64,000 nt of DNA. Source: Rosellinia necatrix (lineage: Eukaryota > Ascomycota > Sordariomycetes > Xylariales > Xylariaceae). Shown in pieces: positions 37,801-51,443 of this stretch. The notes below the pieces were generated by a model, which saw only the letters and a program-made list of their open reading frames with translations, was not told the origin of the DNA and made no database searches. Location of the stretch: NCBI GenBank assembly GCA_021209875.1, contig JAGYVD010000010.1:1302001-1366000 (forward strand). The letters are read 5' to 3'. Positions within the stretch are counted from its first letter, which is position 1, and each line of letters starts with the position of its first letter. The translations under genes and the position numbers were made by a program.

Positions 37801-40800
37801 TATTTAGTACTGCTATTTTATTTAAGTTTTTAGGTCGACAACTACTTAGCTTTTTTATATTATAATATTTAAAAGTTTTATTTTATTTAATACTGATCGC
37901 CAGGCTATAAATATAAAATGCGTAAATAAAGTTAATTTGTTAATTTATTTTATATATTTTTTTTGTATAGGTCGTTATAGAATTTATTAAAAAATTTATA
38001 TTTTTATAACTAAAAAATATATACGACTTATAAGCTTAATTTTTAGTTCTGCTATTTTTTATAAAAAAGCTTTTAGCTGTTATTTAATTAATATATTAAT
38101 AGTTTTTTATTTTATTATATATTATATTTTTTATTATTTTTTAAATTTTTTATTAGTAACGCTTGCTTAACGTATATATATATACTTTTAAATATAATAA
38201 TTTCTAATATATTTATAAGTTGTTTAATTTTTAATATAAATAAAATTTTAAAAATTTTAAAGCGTATAATATTTAAAATTAGCAGAGATTTTTTTTAGTC
38301 TTATAAAATTTATAATATTTTTTATTACGTTTATAAATAATATTTTAAACAAAAATATAGCCGGTTATGTTTATATAATATCGGCGATCTTATTTAGTAT
38401 TAATATATTTTAAAAAATATATTATTAGTTACTACTGCTATAATTATTAAAGTTATTTTAAATTAAATATTTATATATATAAATATTTTACTTGGTTAAA
38501 TATTTAAAAAAAGCTTTTTTTTTTATAATATTAAAAAGTGTTATTAAAAAATAATTCTGTATTATTAATCGCATTAACAACTGTAGCTGCAACAGCTAAT
38601 ACTATTAAAGCTTTTTTAAATATTGTTGCAAAATAACTTTAGTTTTTATTTTTTTGTATTATTTTTATTTTAGCTCTTTTAGCTATTATAACACGTTGTT
38701 TTAATACGTTTATTATAAATATTACACGTAGTATTTTTATATTAATAATTATATTTATAACTGCAGAAATAGTTTTTAAAGCTAAAAAACTAAAATTATA
38801 GCTTGTTAGCAGTGTTTTATATTTAACGGCTATATATATTTTTTTCTGCTTTAAAATAAATTTTTTTTTTATTTATTATTTTTTTTACGCATTTATGCTT
38901 TTATGTTTTAACGTTAAATTTTATTTAGAATTTATTTAAAGTTAAAAATTAAATTATATTAGCTTTATAGCTTATAGTTGCTTAATAAAAAAAAAAATCG
39001 TTTTTAAAAACAAATTAAATTTTAGTTTTTTATTACTTATTTTTTTATAAAATTTCTATTTTATTAGTTTTTTTTATTGTTAGTTTTTTATAAACAAAAA
39101 AAATTCAGTTTATTTTTAAGTTTTATTAATTTTAGTCTGATTTTTAAAAAGTTTTTGTTGTTTTTTATTATATATTTTAAAATATTTAAAAATGCTTAGC
39201 TAATATATATTATATTTATGCTTAAATTAACGCATATTTTTACTTCGTTGTTTATTTTAAAGTTCTATATTTTAAATCGCAACTATATATAATATATAAA
39301 TTTTTATTTTTTTTATATTATATATTAAAACGTTTTTAATATTTTTAATATTTTTAATACTTTATAAATAATTAACTATATTTATTTTTTTAGCAGGCGT
39401 TTTTTGTTTTAAATAAACTGTTATATTTTTAACAGTATTTTTTTTAGCTTGTTCATAGTATCGCAAATATTTAAAAAAAAAATTACGTAATAGCATTAAT
39501 ACTGCATAATATTTGCATGTCTGTTTTTTCAGATCAAGTGGTAATTTTATGCTAAGTTTTTTAAGTTGTATATTAAGTTTATATTTACGTAAATATTAAA
39601 TTCTTTTATCGGCGGTAGCAAATTTTTTATAGCATTAGTAGTATATTAAATCTGCTACTAACTAATATAATATTTTAAATATATTATCGTTTTTTTTGTT
39701 TTTTAATAAATAGCAGTTTAACTAACCGTTATTAGTTTTTTTAAAAAAATAAACTCTATTATTTTAATTGCTACAATTTTTAAAGTTATAATTGCTAGTA
39801 TTATAATTATTATCTCGGTCGCGTTAATTGTTGTTTTATAGTTTTTAATCTTTTTATTACGATTTTTATAATAATTATTATCTTATTTTTAAAAAAATTA
39901 AATAAACGATTATTTTTTAGTTGTAGTTATATTAGTTATTATAATTATAGTTATAATTATATTTATAAATATTATAACGTTGTTTATTTCTATTATTGTT
40001 TTTTTAATATTGTTTTTTAAATCGCTTATATAACTAGTTTTTTAATTAATCTTATAAAAAGTAGCAATTTTTTTTAAAAAAAAATCTTGCTTTATTTATA
40101 TATTTTAAAATATTAAAAGTTATAAATCGTATTAAATATGTTATATTTTTTGTCTGCTAATAATTTTTTTAGCTAAATCTTATAAATTACTTTAGATTTT
40201 TTAATTTTAAGCATATATTTTTTATTTTTTAGTTTTAAATAAATAGTTTTAAAAATTATTTAATTTCTAGCTTTATGCTGTTATAAATTTATATTATTAT
40301 TTCGCGCTAATTGCTATTATTAATATTTAAAATATTTATAACGCGTATATATTTTAGTTGTTTTTATATATATTATAATAATATATATAAATTTTAGTAT
40401 ATATTTTATAAAATTAAGTAATTATTTTTAAACTTTTAGGTTATAATACCTGCGTTTATTATAAAACGTTATTATATAGCTTTAATAATATAATTAATAT
40501 TTTTACAGCATAGTTTAGTTTAAATAGTTAAGCTTAGTTTATTGTTTTATTATAGAACTGCAAATCTTGTAAAAATGTTTAAAATAATAATAAAATTTAT
40601 TTTTTATTTTATAGCATGTTTTTTATTTTTAAAAATAAAGTTAAATAATTAATAAAAAATAAATATTTATAAATATTATATTTTTTTTTTTTACTATGTT
40701 TAAATTATTAAAGTTATTATAAAAAAATTAAAAATATTAATTTTTTTTTTATAGCTTAATATTTTTGCTGTAAACGTTTATAATTTAAGTTTTTATAAAA

Positions 40801-41883
40801 TTTATTTGTTTTTAGTTATATTAAAGCTAGCTGTTTATTTTATCGTTTTTATAATTTAAATCTAATAAATTTTTTAATAAATTTAAGTCTGCTAATAAGC
40901 CAGCTTTTTTTTTTTATTTTTATATTTTATTTAAAACAATTAATAGTTGTTTTAATATTAGTTAGCTTATAAATATTTAGCTAAATAATAGTTAAGTTGC
41001 AAAAAATACTAAATTAAATAAATATTTTTTTTTTATTGCTAGCTTTTTATTATATACGTTGTTTTTTTTTTTTTGTTGTATTTTTTTTTTTTTATAGCTA
41101 ATAGCCGCACAGTTTTATTTTTTTAAATTTAAATTTTGCTTTATTATTTTAGCTATATTAGCTATTATAGTTTATATTTTTTTTATAGTTTTTGTTTATT
41201 TGTTGCTTTATAAAAAAAAATTAAAAATTATATATTAATTAAAACTTAGTTTTTAAAAAATTTTTAGTTCTTTTTTCTGTTTTTTTAAAAAAACGTCGTT
41301 GGCTTCTGCTTTTTAACTTATTATTTTTAATAGTTGTTTATTTTTTAGTTTAAGTTTTAAATATTTTATAGTTCTTATACTTTTGCTTAACTTAATATTT
41401 AATTATTTTTGTTTTAAAACATTATTTTAAATATAAGTTTATTTTTTTGTTTATAATTACAAGCAAGCTTAATAAATTAATATAATAAACTATAATATAA
41501 AATAAAATAATAAAATAAATGCTTTATATTTAACAGCTAAAATAAATATCTGCAACGTTTGCGTTATTACTAGCTAAAATATAAAAATATATTATCAAGC
41601 TTACTGCTGTTATAACTACGTTTTTACAAAATTTTCTCCAACGTTTTTAATTAACCGCGGTTATTTAAACAACTTTTTAAATTCTAGTACAGATTACCGG
41701 TTAAAATAGTTTTTAGTTTTAATAAAAATATACAATATAAAAAAAAATAAGCTGTAGCTTTAGCTTGCTTAATTAAAATAGCACAGGCGTTTTTTACAGA
41801 TCGTAAAATCCGTTGTTTAAAAATGTTCTTGTTTTCGTTAAAATAAAAAAATAAAATAGTTTAATTTAATTTTTACAAAAAAA

Positions 41884-41902
41884 CGTTATAAAAGCACTAA
41901 TT
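41884..41902 (-). promoter_or_regulatory. primer-binding site remnant of the 7.46-kb element
   Basis: Adjoins the LTR at 41903. Read on the minus strand it matches 49185-49203 at 14 of 19 positions, and the five differences are all C-to-T or G-to-A. It would have primed minus-strand DNA synthesis from a tRNA. Confidence 0.6.
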
Positions 41903-42106
41903 TAAAAAATGCACTATAAAAAAATTAAAAATATATTATAAAAAATAAAAATCTAATTATTCTAATCTAACTTATAAATCTAGCTAAATATATAGGCCAG
42001 GGCCCACTTATTAGGGCTAGTCTTAAATAATAAAGTACGTAGCTTTGCCACGCTATAAATAAGGCTACAGCGCTTATATAAGCGACTCCCCCGTCGGCGC
42101 GTATCA
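41903..42106 (-). repeat. LTR (5' in element orientation) of the 7.46-kb element
   Basis: 204 bp partner of 34643-34846. It ends ..GCGTATCA on the plus strand, that is TGATACGC on the minus strand. It also carries the CGCTTATATAAGCG palindrome (42071-42084). Confidence 0.88.
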
Positions 42107-42111
42107 CAGAT

Positions 42112-45100
42112 AAAAAAAATATCAACTTATAAAAATAATTTTTACGCTAATATATATATAAGTTTAAACATATAATATTAAAACATACTTTAATAAAAGT
42201 TTAGTTTAAAAAATAAACTAAGCTTTTAATCTATTAAATAAATATATTTTTTATATAAAAAATAAAAATAAAAATTTAATTTAATTTTTTTTAAAACTAA
42301 TGTTTTTTATTATTAATATAATTATCGAACTAAATTTAATAAGTTCTTGTTATAATAAAACTTATTAATTTTCAAACTAATTATATATTATAATATATTT
42401 TTGCTTAATTAAATAAAAAAAAAGCTTTATATAATATTTAATTAATATATATTGCTTAAAACTTTATAGTTTTATTATAAATTTATATTTTTAAAGCTTT
42501 TATATTCTAGCAGCAAAATTTTATTTTAAACTTAGTTTTTAATAAGCTTAGCATATTTTCTACGATTTTAATAAATATATATAGTTAGTTTAATTAAATT
42601 AAAATATATATTTAAAACAAAAAAATATTTAGTTAATATTATATATATAAGCGTAAAATTAGCTAAAAAGCTAGGTTAAAAAAATTAATCTAATTTTTTT
42701 ATAACATGTTTAAAATATATTAATAAATCGGTTTAATAAAAAATAAAAACGTTTTGTTTAAATTAAATTATTTTATTTAATTAAAATATATTTTAGTTAT
42801 TATATTTTTAATTATTTTTTAAGCAATAAAAAATCATGTTTAATATAAAAATATAGTTAAATTTAATCGGAAGGATTTTTAATATAATTAGATCTAAATA
42901 TTTAATAAAAGTTTAATTATTTTATAATAAATATTTTAAATATTTTTATTTTATTATTTAAAAAATAAAGCTTAAATATTTAAATTTTTAGTTTTAGCTT
43001 TTTATATGTTTTTTAAATAATTAAGCAATAAATCTTTTAATTATTTTTAAAAGTTATAAAACAGCTTTTGTTTTATTTTTTAAACTTTTAAAAATTTAGT
43101 TTTAAAACATAATATTTATTTTTAAAGTTTTTAAAATTTTTTTAATTTATAAACTTATTAATATTTATATTAGCTTTTTATTTAATTTTATATTTAAATA
43201 TAAAATATATTTTTATTAATCGATATATTATTAATATTTAAATTTATATTTAATAGCTTTAAATTAAAATCCAGGTTATATTTTTATAAATAAAAACAGT
43301 ATTATTTTTTTTATAAATATATTCTTAAATAAAGCTGCGAAAATTTTAACTGTTTTTTTAAATTAAATTAAATAATATTTATAAGTTTTTATTAATTATT
43401 TTTATATAAATAATCTTTTATTTTTTAGCTTTAAAATATTTAATTTAATATATTAACAGCAGTAATATAACAAGCAAATTTTTAATTTAGTTTTCCCGTT
43501 TTAATAAAATATTTATTATTTTTAAAAATAATATATATATTAAATATTAATTATTTAAGCTTTTTTTTTCTTTAGCTCTATTTAATTTTAAATAAATATA
43601 GTAAATTTGTTTTTTTTTTTAATAATAAAAAATATTTCTAAAATAATAAAGATTTTTTTTTTTTATTTTTAGTTTCTGATATATATATTTTTTTTTTAAT
43701 ATTATACTTATAGTTTTTAAACGTTAATAAAAATATTATTTATAAATATATTTATAGCAGAACTTGCTTTATAATATTAAAAAATTTTATTATAAAAACT
43801 ATAATATATTTGTTTACGTTTTTTTAAATAATTAAATTTTTGCTTAATATTTTTAAAATATCGCTTTATAAATAATAAAGCTGTTTATTTTAAACGTATA
43901 AATATATTTTATATATAGATCGGTTGATTAATTTTAAAGCAAAAATTCTTTTTTATATATTAAACTAGTATTTTTACTTGTTTTTTATAATTAATTATTT
44001 ATTTTTAAGTAATAAAAATTTTAAAAGTCGGCAGTTTTTTTAAATATATTTTTTGCTTAAAAATATTTAATTTTATATATAAAGTTTTAATTAAAATTAA
44101 TAACTTGCTGCTTAAAAATATAAAAAATAATAATTAAATAATAATCTATTTGTTTAAAATAGTCTGTTTTTTTAACTTATAGTATAAAATTTTATTTTTA
44201 TTTTTTATTCGTTTATATATTTATTTTTAGATTTTCTGTTAATATATATTACATGTTTTTTTAAATATTATAACTACTTCGGCCTATAATTTAGAATTTT
44301 TAAGTTGTTTATTAAATTTAAACGTAATAAAAATATCTCCAGCTTTATATTTTAAATATATAAATGCCTATATATATTTATGTTTTTAGTAAATTTTAAA
44401 TAATTAAAAGCTTTTTTAAATATTAACAGTTAGTAATTTAAAAAATTAAAAATATTTATTTTAAAATTATATTTGCAATAATTTTAATAATCGCAAGTTT
44501 AAAAGTTAAAATAAAAAATAAAAATAATTAATAATTATTTATATATAATAAAATTAAAAAAAATAAAACAGGTTAAATAATAATAATAAATAATAATTAG
44601 ATAGTTTTATTAGGTTATTAATAAAGTTATATTTAAAATAATAATTATTTAAAATAATATTAAATAAACAAGCAGGTGCAAATAAATATATAAGCTAGTA
44701 AAGTTACTAAAAAACCGCTTAAGCAGTTTTAATATTTTTAGTTGTAAATCTAACGCTTTTTTTTGTTTAACTAATAAATAATAAATTAATTAAATTTATT
44801 TAAAATTAATTTTTTAAAATGTTTTCGTTATTTTTAAACTTATTTTTCGACAGCTTAAAAACTAGCTTTATTTTATCGGTATAAAGTTTTAAATTATTAA
44901 TATAAACTTTCTGCGGTTTTTTAGCTAATTATGTTTATAATATATATTAATACTTTTAATATTATTTTAATAACTTTATACGGTTTTTGCTACGCAGGTT
45001 ATAATTTAAAAGCATGTTTATTATTATTTATTATATCTCTGCTTTGCTGGTAACTTTTATTATTTTATCTTAATTATATATATATTTTTATATTTAATTG

Positions 45101-48100
45101 CTTATTTTATAAAATTATCCCTGCTAATAAAAAAGTTTTATTTTTTCGGCAGATTAACTATTTTAATATTTAATTATAAAATTTTTTTAATATTTATTAT
45201 GCTTTTTATTTTTCGATCGTTTTATTTATTATATTTATTTAACTTTTTCTAATATAAAACGGTTAGCCGGAGTTTTTTCCTAATAAAATTTCTGCAAAAA
45301 TAAATAAATCTTTTTATTTATTATAAATTAACAGCTATTATTATATTTAACAGCTAAACAAGCTATACTTTTAATTATTTATATTTTATGTTTAAAACTT
45401 ATTTTTATAACTATTTTATTATTAACTAAACGATTTTTTAATAAAGCTATAAGTCTATAATACGTTAAAAGCTTATATATTAAAATTGTTTTATTTTTAA
45501 TAAAAATTTTTAATTATATTATTAAATTTTTAATTTATAAATATTTATTAAAAATATTTAAATATAATTAATAGCAGATCTTATGTTTATAAAATAAAAA
45601 AAGCTAATTTTTTAATAGCAAAACAAAAATAAATCAGTTAAAATAATCAGCTATTACTAATATATATTTTAATTTATTTAAGCCGACAAAAAATTAATTT
45701 AATATAATTTATACTAATTATGTTTTATAGCTTAAACACTATAATTTATTATTTAATTATAAATAATAATTTTAGTTTTATTTTTTATAAATATAATAAT
45801 AGTTATAATATTTATTAATGTTTATATTTTTAATAGCTATTAAAACTGCTTTATTAAATTTTTTAAATAATAACATGTTTATAATATTTATATTTGTTAT
45901 ATACTTATTTTAATATTATTAGTATTTTTTTAATAGAACATACTCAGCTAAACTTTTGTTCTGTTTAATTTAAAACAAATAATTATTTTAAATATAATAT
46001 TATATTAACTATTTTACTACTGTTTTTTTTTAATTAATAATTAATAAAAAAACCGCTATTAGTCCTTTTATTATATATTATATTAAATTGTTATATTATT
46101 TATTTAATTTATATTATTTAATTAATAAATTAAAATTAATTTTTTATTACTAAAAAAAAAAATAATAATATGTTTATTCCGGTAAATTTTTTTTTTTAAA
46201 ATAAAAACGTTTAAAATAACAAAAATAACTTCTTAATATTTATTTAATTAATAAGTTTAATAATAAAACTTTATAACTTAAAAATTTATTTATAATTTAA
46301 ATAATATATATTATATTAAATTAATAATATATAATAAATTAATATTTGTTTAATTTTTTAGCTATATTATAATTTTTTCCGCACTTTTAACTCCGGTTTA
46401 AAAATAAATAATAAGTTTAAATAATTTATATAAAATATAATAAAATAAAAAATTCTAGCATTAACTACTAATATTTTATTAAACATTTAACCAAGCTTAA
46501 AGCTTTTTTTTTAGTAAAATATTAAGTTTTTAAATTTAATAATTAAAATAATATAAACATAAAAATTCTTATAAATATTATAATTTTATTTAAAATTTTA
46601 GTTTTAATAAATTAAACTATAAATTAAAAAATATTTTTTGCTTTTGTTTATAAAGCGTTAATAGCTAGATAATATTAAAAATAAAGTCTGGATTTTTATT
46701 GCTTAAGTTTAAATTTTTAATAAATAATAATAAAACATAACTTTATTTTTTAATTTATATAAAAATTTCTGTACTTTTTTTAGCATTAAAAATTTTCTAA
46801 TCGGAGTAATAATAAGCGTTAGTTTTATATAAGCTTTTTTAATATTTTTATTAAGTCTGCTTTTTTAGCAGATAGATTTTTAAATAAAAACTAAATAAAA
46901 AATTATTTTAATTTTTTTGTTTTAAAATAGTTTTTAGTTCTGCTTATTATATAAAATAAAACTTATATTTAATAAATAGTTTAATTTATTTTTTAATAAT
47001 TTAAAACCTAAAGCTGTAATATTATTTAAAAAAAATTGTTTTTTTAAAAATAATCTAATTAAAATAAAAACAATCTAAAAAATAAAAATATAAAAAAATT
47101 AAATAAATTATTAAAAGTTTTTTAATATATTATAGTTATTTATAAAAATATTAAAAACATTTTTAGTTTAAATAATAACTAATAAAAAAATAAAACAAGT
47201 TTTAAAACTTTTATAAAGCGGCTATTTATTAAATCTTATATTTTTAAAGCATAATAAATATATAAAGCTTTTATAAAGCTTTAAAACATTTTTATTTAAA
47301 TACTATTTATTTAATATAATAAAAACAGTTTTAAATTAATTTTTATAATTTATTTTAATTATTTAAAACTTATAAGCTATATTTTTTAAAAAATACTATA
47401 TAATTTTTTAAATTAAAATATTAAATATTTTATCGCGTTTATAAACTAGCTATTAAAGCTTTATTATTATTTAATTAATAAAAATATAGTAATATATAAA
47501 TCGTTTTTTTTAGTTTTAATTTTAATAAATATTTTATTTATGTTTTTAAACTAAAATATTTAAATAAATTAGCTTAGCTGCTTTTAACTAAAAAAATTCT
47601 TTCTGCAAAGTTTTTTTATTTATTATATATTTTAATTAATATAGTTTATAAAGTTTAATAAATTTATTTATTATAATAATATATTCTATTAAATCTGTTA
47701 TTTTTATATTTTTAAGCTAATAATAAAATAATTTTTTATATATAATAAAGTTTTTAAGCTTAAGCCTGTTGTTTTTAAATAACAGCCCTGTTTTTAATAA
47801 TAAATTGCAACGTTTTAAACTATTAGTCGATTATTTACTAAAGTTTATTAAATAATAACCGTTATTTAAGTTGTTTTATTACTTTAGGTTTTTTATTTTT
47901 TTAATTTAAAAGCTTATAAATAGGTTATATATTTATTATAAATATCTACTAATTTAATAGTTATAAGCTTTTATAATAAATAAACGCTTGAATTATTTTT
48001 AGAAGCTATTAGATAAATTTTATATTTACTGCTATTTTAGCTTTATATTTATTAAATATTTTAAAATTTTAGCAGAAAAACTTGTTTTATTTAATAAATA

Positions 48101-48923
48101 TTAAAGCCAGATCTGCGTTAAATTAATTATTTAACTTTAAAACAATTATTTTTAATTATTATAAATATTTATTTTAAGTATTAATATCTTAAAATTATTT
48201 ATTAACTAGAAGTAATAAATAAACAGGTTTTTTATTTTAAAAATTTTAGCTAATTTATGCAGTATTAATAAAGCAATTTTCTAAAGGTTCTGCAGACTTA
48301 AAATTATTTTTTTTTTTTTTTATTTTTTTTAAAATAAACAATATTATATATTCTTTTAATTTTTTTATTTTAAAAATATAATTAAACAAAGTTTATTAAA
48401 ATTAATAAAAATAATAAATAAAAAGCTTATAAAAAATCTGGTTATATAAGTTATTAAAAATAATTTTCCGCGATAATAAACAGTTAATAATTTATAAATT
48501 AATATTTAAAAGTTTTTCTTATTAAAATAAAAACAATTTTATTAATATTATAAGTTTAATATATAAGCTTAAAATATAAAATTAAATCTATTAAAATAAA
48601 AAAATAAAAATATTATATTTAGCAAAAATTACTTTTTTTAAAAGTTTTAAGTTTTTATAGCTTAGTTAGTTTTTTAAATTATTATAGTTCTGTTTTAAAG
48701 CTTAATTTAAATATAAGCTTTATATTAATTTTTAATTTTATAATTATTAATGTTTTAATTTTTATTAAAATTAATTTAGCAATATTAATTGCTTTTTTAA
48801 TTATATTCCGATTATAAATATTTATATAATAAACTTTTTTTTTTTAAATTTTATTGTTTAAATTTAAATTGTTATCGCTTTTTTTTAATAAAGTTTTAAA
48901 GTTTTAATTATTTATTTTTAAAC
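42112..48923. other. AT-rich RIP-degenerate DNA, outer element interior (middle part)
   Basis: No ORF of 60 codons and no readable domain. A few less-mutated words remain (for example around 44960-45060). I could not find further LTR pairs by eye, though older insertions may be hidden by mutation. Confidence 0.7.
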
Positions 48924-48928
48924 GTTTT

Positions 48929-49184
48929 TGTTAGAGTAGGCAAGGGGTGCCAGGCTTGGCACCACCAGTTGCCCCACTGTAAGATTAGATAAGGTGGCCC
49001 AGGCCACCTGGGCTAGCCCACTTGGGCTAGGCCCACCCACCTACCTGTACTAGTAGGTGGAATTCTAGGACTGCACCTAGAATTCCACCATCTTTATTAC
49101 TAACTACATACAACACCACAAACTAGACCAGCATACAGCAAAATACAGCTATTTACAGCTTTATACCCCTGACCAGATTTATTA
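48929..49184 (+). repeat. 5' LTR of the 2.77-kb element
   Basis: 256 bp, nearly identical to 51444-51699; the differences I noted are transitions. Contains GC-rich inverted words (GGTGGCCCAGGCCACC) and a TACTAGTAGGTGGAATTC block. The last bases are TTA instead of TCA. Confidence 0.9.
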
Positions 49185-49203
49185 AATTAGTGCCTCCGCA
49201 ACG
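49185..49203 (+). promoter_or_regulatory. primer-binding site of the 2.77-kb element
   Basis: Lies directly after the 5' LTR. AATTAGTGCCTCCGCAACG is shared, apart from transitions, with the minus-strand element at 41884-41902. TTAGTGCC may be a RIP-altered TGGTGCC, the usual TGG start of a tRNA-complementary site. The donor tRNA is not identified. Confidence 0.6.
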
Positions 49204-49494
49204 ATCGGACTAAGGGTACCTCCCCAAGCAGCTCTCGCGAACTATTTACTTAGGTCTCGCGGTCAAGAACGGCTTTTTTGCCCTGCGGCAGTTTGTACTG
49301 CGCGGCCAAGTGCAAAGGAACTAGTGGAATTGGCTGCAAATTGCGCTATCCTACCAACTAACTAATTAGTTAAGTCCCTGACTAACTAACTGACTAATCA
49401 GAGCCCTGGATTCATTGATTCCAGCCAGTCTTACCGATTTTATCGTTTTCAGCGTTTTTAGCTAGATCCGTTAATTCTGGCCAATTTAACTAAA

Positions 49495-49627
49495 CCACCG
49501 ATTCTACCGACCTTAGCCTTAGCCGACCTAGCTTATCCTAGCCTAGCCTACTTAGCCGACCGAGCTAACCTAGCCTGACCTAGCCTAGCCTAGCTTAGCC
49601 GGCCAGCCAGCCGGCCAGCTAAGCCAA
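49495..49627. repeat. CCTAGC-rich leader repeat
   Basis: Degenerate tandem CCTAG/TAGCC/CCGGC units lie between the primer-binding site and the gag-like region. They may represent an expanded leader or packaging region. Confidence 0.6.
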
Positions 49628-49668
49628 GTTATGGCTTCTACCAGTTACTAAACAAGAGCTGTTTCGAT

Positions 49669-51236
49669 GGATGATATACAGAAGGATGTAAGTACGCTAT
49701 AAAAACGCGTTAACAGCTTAAACGAAAAGTACAATAAATTGGCTGCGGATATTACTGAATTGAAGGTATCTTATGTCGAGTTGCAGGCTACAACCAAGTC
49801 TTTTGACTTGAAGGTGGGTGCCCTAGATACAAGACTGGGCTCCTTGGAGTTAAAAGTAGGCTTTTTGGAGTTAACTGTAGGCTCTATGAGTAACCGCTTG
49901 GACTTATTAATTGGCTACATATAAAATAGCAGTGGTTTTAGAAACCAGACGAGCAACTAAACTAGAACGGCCTAAGCTAACAAGTCTGAAGCTAACAACT
50001 CCGCCGAAGCCAACAACTTTACTGAAGCTAACAATAACACCAGCCTGGAGATTCCACCCGTAGGGCCTCCGGCTACTGAAAATATTAGTGTTGGCCCTTC
50101 TCCTGCGAATACCGCAGCTTTAGTTGATCCGGCTACATACTACAGACCGGTTATATATCTAGTTATTAATACGGCTACGTATCTTATTTATAATCCGGCC
50201 AATCAGGGCTATTTATGCAATCTAGTACAGCTAGTTAACCTTAGTTAAGCCGATCCAGCTAATCAGGTGTTTGGCTATTTCAACAATCCAGCCCACTAGA
50301 ACAGTCGTTTTAATCTGGCTAATCAGACTAGCTAATTTAATACAGTTAACCAGACCAGTCAGGCCGATCTAACTAATCAGGGCTTTGGATATACGGCTCG
50401 TTTAAAGGCTTTAGACATAGGCTATTTCGACCCTAGTTATTCCGACCCAGCGGATATTGGAATAATAACTGCTGAAAGCGACGTTATTTATACAGATATT
50501 TAGTTGTTTACGAACAGACTGTGGGCTTTAGTCGAAAAGCAACACTTCTCCAGCTAAATTTTTAGCTGGATTGATCGCTTATTACGTAGCTAAGCTTTAA
50601 AATAATAAAACAGCAAATTACTAGCTAACTAACGGCGTATTTTACGTAAAGCCGGCCTAAATAAAATTATCGCGGCTTTAAAAAACCGTTTTAAAGTATA
50701 GTCCGGACGTGCTACACGCTTATTTATAACTAGCAACCTGTTTCTGCGTAATATAGCTAAAAACAGGCACGCGATGTTTTAATTTGTATAGCGCAAGTTG
50801 CAGTACGCGAAAGCTAACGGGACTTTAAAAAAAAACAATTTTAATTAGCTGAAAGTTATAACAATTATCTGGGACTAATAAAATAAGCCTATTTCTGATT
50901 ATATAAAAGAGCTTAAAGCTAAAAAGATTTTAAAAAGCTATATAAAAAAAATCGAATAAGCTTGTAGTAGCTTTAAACAAAAAGCTGAACATTTCTATAG
51001 CTCTAGCCCTAGCTTTGTTAAACAAAAGTATTAACAACGACTATATAGACAAAATAACTTCTAAAGTACCAGGGGCTCTAACTACCCTAGTAAAGCCAGT
51101 AGTTCTGTTAGTTCTGATACGCGTAGCTAAAACCGCAGAAGAACTAAGGGCGGCCGGAACCGCAACCGGAACAGCAGCCGCGGCTAGACCGGCAGAATTC
51201 CGGAATAAAAAGGTGGTCAACTGGCATGCTAGCTAA
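49669..51236 (+). pseudogene. gag-like region of the 2.77-kb element, interrupted
   Basis: Starting near the ATG at 49669 the plus strand can be read as protein with stops that could come from CAA-to-TAA or CAG-to-TAG change. The first part is a heptad-like segment (49739-49924; LKVSYVELQ, SLELKVGFLEL) suggesting a coiled coil. The middle (about 50190-50400) repeats degenerate NPANQ units. A basic, helical part follows, then a short Arg/Gly/Asn-rich stretch near 51130-51200. No zinc knuckle, protease, reverse transcriptase or integrase motif is seen. I read it as a structural Gag relative; this is inference. Confidence 0.5.
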
Positions 51237-51443
51237 ATAACGGCTTGTTTGATTTTATTACGTTTTTGTATAAATTAGCACTTAGAAAGGCTTAAGGCCA
51301 AGTTAAAGCTTTAGGACTAAATAAAAGGCTTGGGACTAAATAGAAGGCTTAGACTGGACTAATAAAATTTTAAAGAATTAATTGGCCAGCCGTTGCCAGG
51401 TGGTTGCTAAAGGCAGCAACTGCTTTTTAAGTGCCCGGCATTT

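Larger units (their letters stand above)
34643..42106 (-). mobile_element. 7.46-kb LTR retrotransposon, RIP-degenerate, nested
   Basis: Identical-length 204-bp LTRs at both ends, with the 5-bp target duplication CAGAT at 34638-34642 and 42107-42111. The size fits an autonomous gypsy- or copia-type element. Orientation is minus: the sequence just outside the right LTR reads, on the minus strand, AATTAGTGC......AACG, matching the primer-binding site of the plus-strand element at 49185 except for five transitions. Minus-strand LTRs begin TGATA. The interior is heavily AT-shifted and no reverse transcriptase or integrase motif survives for me to classify the superfamily. Confidence 0.85.

Noticed and set aside
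31095..48923. AT-rich block as a centromere or a mitochondrial DNA insertion
   Set aside because: Paired LTRs with matching target duplications and transition-only differences explain it as mutated retrotransposons. No mitochondrial gene or tRNA pattern is seen, although centromeric function of such DNA cannot be excluded from sequence.
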